A DNA stretch of 10,690 bases from an uncultured Ventosimonas sp. (GTDB taxonomy: Bacteria > Pseudomonadota > Gammaproteobacteria > Pseudomonadales > Pseudomonadaceae). Made by a program: the position numbers and the translations under genes. The notes under the pieces are model-generated. The model did not search any database. It was not told the DNA's origin and saw nothing but the letters and a program-made list of their open reading frames with translations. Where the stretch lies: the NCBI GenBank assembly GCA_945283395.1, contig CALYQH010000020.1, forward strand, positions 1 through 10,690. The letters run 5' to 3'. This document shows, one piece after another, positions 6,888 to 10,690 of the stretch; the first letter of the stretch is position 1, and every line of letters starts with the position of its first letter.

Positions 6888-9800
6888 ATGAAGGCAAAAT
6901 GCATTATAGCAAGATCCTCTTTCTTATATGGAATAGTTGCTGGAACTATTACTCTTACTTTTTCTGCAATCACTTATGGGCAACCGCTTATTTATGATGG
7001 TTCTATTAGTTCATCGTCTGCCCAGCTTGAAAAGGCCTCTTCTGCATTGCCTAATAGCAAGCAATCGTTGGGTATCTCCGATGAAGATCAGGGGCTAATA
7101 TATAGAAATTTTGGCAGTTCAGTCACATCGGGGGCTGATCTGGTTATTGACTACTCCAGTGGAACACCACCACAGTTTGTGATTGGTGGATTTAATGACC
7201 AAGGTGATGGCACTGAAGTTAAAACTAACAGGGTGACCATTACCAAGGGAGATGTGCAAGGCCCCGTTTACGGAGGCTTGTCATTTGTAAGCAAGATTTT
7301 TGCTGATGTTGATAAATCCAGCTATCCAGTCATTCCCGATAACTCAGCAGATGAACAAAGTACTAGTTATAATAATAAGCAGACTGTTAATCATAATCAG
7401 GTTAAAGTTAAAGGTCATGTAACCATATCAAACGGTGATGTTCATGGGGGAAATGTCCGCTACTGGAACCAAATAGCTAACGTCACAGCAGGTACCGTCC
7501 AATTAGACTCATCCATATCCCAATACGTCGCTGCCTCCGCCACCGCCGAGGCATTCGCAGTATCCACTGGTAACGCATCCGCTGATGAAAACAAAGTGTT
7601 GGTAAGGCAAGGGGGTAAGGTTGACAAGGGTATCTATGGCGGTAGAGTGACAATAAGGGCCTGCGACAGGTGATGCCAAAGCAGGTAACACTACAGGAGT
7701 TAACTCCAGTTCCTGGCATGCCTAGGCTACCGCCACCGCCTCCATCCTCACCCACACCCAAGCTGGAGGCTCTGCTAATGGTAATAAGGTGGTTATAGAG
7801 GATTTTGTTAACATAAAAAATAGCGATCCAAAACGTCAGGATGGCCTTATATCTGGCGGCAATATCGTTATCAATACTAGCGCTGGGAATGCTGACAATG
7901 CCTCTATCACCGCTTCCTCCTCAGCCATCGCTAACGATCGCAACCAACATACAGACTCAAAAGCTTTCGCCAACGCCAAGGTTACATCTTTTGCCGGCGC
8001 CACTGCCACCGCGAATGACAACAAAGTGACTATAGGGCAAAAGGCTCTAATTGACTTGGGTATCACTGGTGGTAGTTTGACAATATTTACTAATGCAGGT
8101 AACGCCACAGCAGGTAATGCCAAAGCAAAGAACAACAGCATCAACGACGCATCTGCCTCTATAGAGGTAGATGCCAAAGCTATTGCCACGGCTTCTACCA
8201 ATGTCAGTGAAGCTGCTGCTAATAACAGCCAAGTGGATGTGCAAGGGGCTAACACTATCATTAGCAATGGAGTGATAGGCGGTAATGTGGTAATAAGGAC
8301 TAGGGCAGGTAACGCCACAGCAGGTAAGGCCACAGCAGAGAACAACAGCATCAACAACGCATCTGGCGCTATAGATGCCTATGCAGATGCTACTGTCAAT
8401 GCTTCTGCCAATGTCAGTGCAGAGGCTAATAACAACCAAGTGATTGTGCAAGGGGCTAACACTACCATTAGCAGAGGGGTGATAGGCGGTAATGTGCTAA
8501 TAACGACTATAGCCGGTGATGCCACAGCAAGTGACGCTATAATCAATAACGCCTATGCTCCCAATGCCGACATTCTCGCTGATGCTACCGCCCTCACCAG
8601 TGCCACCACCACAGGCAAGGTATCCACTGATGAAAACAAAGTGTTGGTGGGGCAAGGGGTTATCGTTAGGGGGGGTGTCGTTGGTGGTAAGGTGGAGATA
8701 AAGACTGAAGCAGGTAGCGCCTCAGCAGGTAAGATCAGCACTGCAGCCAAGGTAGATGCCTCCCAACTCAACAACTTGGCAACCGTCTCTGCCATCAACA
8801 ACATATCTGCATCCGCCAATGGCAACACAGTGACTATAGAACAAGGGGCTCAAGTTGAAGGTAATATCGCGGTCGGTCAGATACGCCTAGATCTAGATAC
8901 TGGTAATGCTAATGACGGCCAACTAGTTAATGGTGTTACCACAACAGGAGATGCTAAAGTAACTATTGATGTTTCAAATACACAACTTCAAGCAAATCAC
9001 AACCAAATCTATATGGATGGTCTGATTGGGACCGGCCATATCTATGGCGGCTATATCGGATTTAATATAGATCCGAAAAGTAATGATACTGTTAGCCTTA
9101 TCAAAACAGTGTCTAACGTGCAGGCAATAAACAATATCATTACTATTGGAGAACATGCTGAATTTGCACAGTCAAACAGCTCCCTTTATGGGTGGGGATT
9201 TACATTACAACTTGGGCTTTGCCCCTGAAAGTTATGGTGTGTTTACGGGTAATACGCTTAACTATGCGGCTAGAAAACCTGCGATATTTGATACAGTTGC
9301 CAATTTCGCAAAATATAACTTTACCTTAACTCCTGATAACGCTAACTCTCCCACGCCATTAATTAGTGCGACTAACATTGTTTTAGGTTCTGACTCATCC
9401 AATATCAGCGATGGCAGTAGAACCTCTTCAGATATTTCTGTCGTAGGTATTCACTCAGGTAAGATATTATCAGCAGGTGATCACTTTATTTTAATGCAAT
9501 CCAACGGCACATTTACTGTTAATGGCAGCACGAACACCCCTATCGTATCACTAGCGCAACAGGGTATATCGCTTTTGTATGATGTTCAAACCGAGATTGA
9601 CTCAAACAATAAGCAAGTTACTGCAACCATTTTGAATCGTCATGGCGGTTCAGCTGGAGCTTATATTAGAACCAATCCTCAACTTAAAGCGCTATCTGAA
9701 GGACATCTATCAGCACTAACTCAGCTTACTGAAGGGGCAGACGTTGTTGCTTATGATATTTTTGATAAAATACAAACTAGAAGTGACAACAGTTTCACAC

Positions 9801-10596
9801 CGCTCATTATAAAATCGGGTAGCCGTAATCGTTATAATAGTGGCTCCCATATAAAAACTAATGACTCTCTATTTGTGGGAGGTGTCACTTACACAAATGC
9901 AAAGTTAAAAACAGCAGCCTTTATTGAAATGGGTAGAGGGAACTACGATACCTATAGTAGTTTCTATAAGGTAGCCAATACCCATGGCAGTGGCCATAAT
10001 AAATACACTGGGTTAGGCGTTGTAGCAAAATATCAGTTTACTCATGGGTTATATACTGACGGATCATTACGTTTTGGTCGTAGTCATAATAAATTTAGCT
10101 CCAATGATATTCGAAATATCGCTACAGGCGAACGAGCCAAATATAGTATAAATTCTCCATATATTAGTGCCCATGTAGGTACGGGCTATATTTTTAGCCT
10201 AGATAAGGCTAATACGTTAGATTTTTAACAAAATACTTATGGACACATCTAGCCAGTAAAAATGTAATAATAGCGTCTGACCCTATTCATTTCGATGCAA
10301 TTGAATCCCGTAGAGTTAGATTCCAGAGTGATTTTACACATCAATATAGCGAAAATATTGCCTTTAATGTAGGTTTAGGTTATGAGTATGAATTTGGTTC
10401 AAAGGCTAATGACACCACTTATTACAATTTTAAGATTGAAGCTCCAAGTATCAAAGGAGTAAAAGGTGTGGCCACTATAGGCTTAGTAGCAAAACCTAAT
10501 GCTAATTCCCCTTGGAAATTTAATATTAACTTACAAGGATATAGCGGTAAACGCCAAGGAGGGGCAGGTAGTGTTATGATTAATTATGCGTTCTAA
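6888..10596 (+). pseudogene. Autotransporter adhesin (type Va), broken by three frameshifts and a stop
   Basis: Together the pieces would encode about 1,235 residues: a surface protein whose passenger crosses the outer membrane through its own C-terminal barrel. The start at 6888 gives MKAKC, then a hydrophobic stretch FLYGIVAGTITLTFSAI, a signal peptide probably cut near TYG-QP. The passenger (about 7190-9200) has some eleven repeats built on NKVxVxxG..V.GG.VxI.T.AGNATAG. A linker with GVFTGNTLNY follows, then a beta-barrel domain (about 9700-10596) ending in YAF, with the terminal Phe typical of outer-membrane proteins. Lesions: an extra base at about 7657-7662, TAG at 7723-7725, an extra base in 9190-9197 and a missing base in the T run 10222-10226. 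Repairing each restores sensible protein (for example AATGDAKAGN, DFLTKYLWTH). Adhesion to host or other cells is inferred. Errors in homopolymers could explain two lesions but not the TAG. Confidence 0.85.
7663..8760 (+). repeat. Near-tandem passenger repeats of about 198-219 bp
   Basis: The motif encoding AGNATAG recurs with anchors at about 7663, 7882, 8095, 8305, 8512 and 8710, steps of 219, 213, 210, 207 and 198 bases (66-73 codons). Neighbouring units share exact DNA: a 23-base block is identical at 8095-8117 and 8305-8327, and a 19-base block at 8239-8257 and 8446-8464. A more distant 22-base identity joins 7582-7603 and 8627-8648. All steps are multiples of three, so unit gain or loss would keep the frame. 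More diverged units extend on both sides (from about 7215 to 9170). Confidence 0.8.
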
Positions 10597-10653
10597 GTAC
10601 TTGTAGATAGACCCTAGAGGAGATGACAAGATTTATTGAGGCATTCATCAGTA

Positions 10654-10682
10654 AGTGGCTGTATAGGCTTTTTACAGCCACT
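10654..10682. terminator. Hairpin 58 bases after the adhesin stop, possible terminator
   Basis: A perfect 10-bp inverted repeat, AGTGGCTGTA (10654-10663) and TACAGCCACT (10673-10682), with a 9-base loop containing TTTT. The position after a large gene suggests a terminator, but no T tract follows on either strand, so it may be a rho-assisted end, an mRNA-stabilising hairpin or a repeat. The window ends 8 bases later. Confidence 0.4.
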
Positions 10683-10690
10683 CTAGTAAT

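Noticed and set aside
7663..8760. CRISPR-like array
   Set aside because: The period is about 200-220 bp, the whole unit is coding and diverged, and there are no short identical repeats with unique spacers.
7483..8828. Minus-strand ORFs opposite the adhesin
   Set aside because: They are antisense shadows of the repetitive Ala/Gly/Thr-rich passenger, with low-complexity translations and no credible ribosome sites.
10623..10690. A possible gene start ATG after GAGGAG, running off the window end
   Set aside because: The GAGGAG directly abuts the ATG, too close for normal initiation, and the frame contains the perfect hairpin; only about 22 codons are visible.

Overview
The window comes from an AT-rich gammaproteobacterium. 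HslV, HslU, the small cold-shock protein, the serine acetyltransferase and the 4.5S RNA all resemble, from memory, the Pseudomonas versions. Together with the low G+C, this suggests an AT-rich, probably host-associated member of the Pseudomonadaceae/Pseudomonadales. An insect-gut lineage such as Entomomonas is my guess; no database was searched.

Left part (1-3098): a cold-shock protein gene with a long leader and a strong terminator; an elongator tRNA-Met with its own promoter and terminator; the heat-shock protease operon hslV-hslU behind a near-consensus RpoH (sigma-32) promoter; and the signal recognition particle RNA gene (ffs) with its terminator. This is core housekeeping and stress-response DNA. 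hslV starts at a TTG at 860, fixed by the ribosome binding site and by the need for a threonine right after the initiator.

Middle part (3099-5646): cysE (serine O-acetyltransferase, cysteine synthesis) on the minus strand, a 304-base gap, then a divergent pair: a DmeF-type Co/Ni efflux transporter (minus) and its RcnR/DmeR-type repressor (plus). One palindromic operator with the RcnR-type TACT-N7-AGTA layout lies in the 75 bases between them. The repressor carries the His3-Cys35-His60-His64 set known from nickel/cobalt sensors.

Right part (5647-10690): accessory and decaying DNA. Positions 5700-6631 hold the minus-strand wreck of an IS256-family transposase, recognisable piece by piece through several frameshifts and at least three internal deletions. 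Positions 6888-10596 hold a large autotransporter adhesin (signal peptide, about eleven passenger repeats of roughly 66-73 residues, C-terminal beta-barrel ending in Phe). It is interrupted by three single-base frameshifts and one in-frame TAG, so it is annotated as one pseudogene and not as several ORFs. Its passenger is clearly richer in G+C than the surrounding DNA.

I do not see an undescribed multi-gene system here. The points most worth checking are the metal-responsive dmeR/dmeF switch, the heat-shock promoter and TTG start of hslV, the structured cold-shock leader, and whether the adhesin lesions are real decay, switching, or assembly error.
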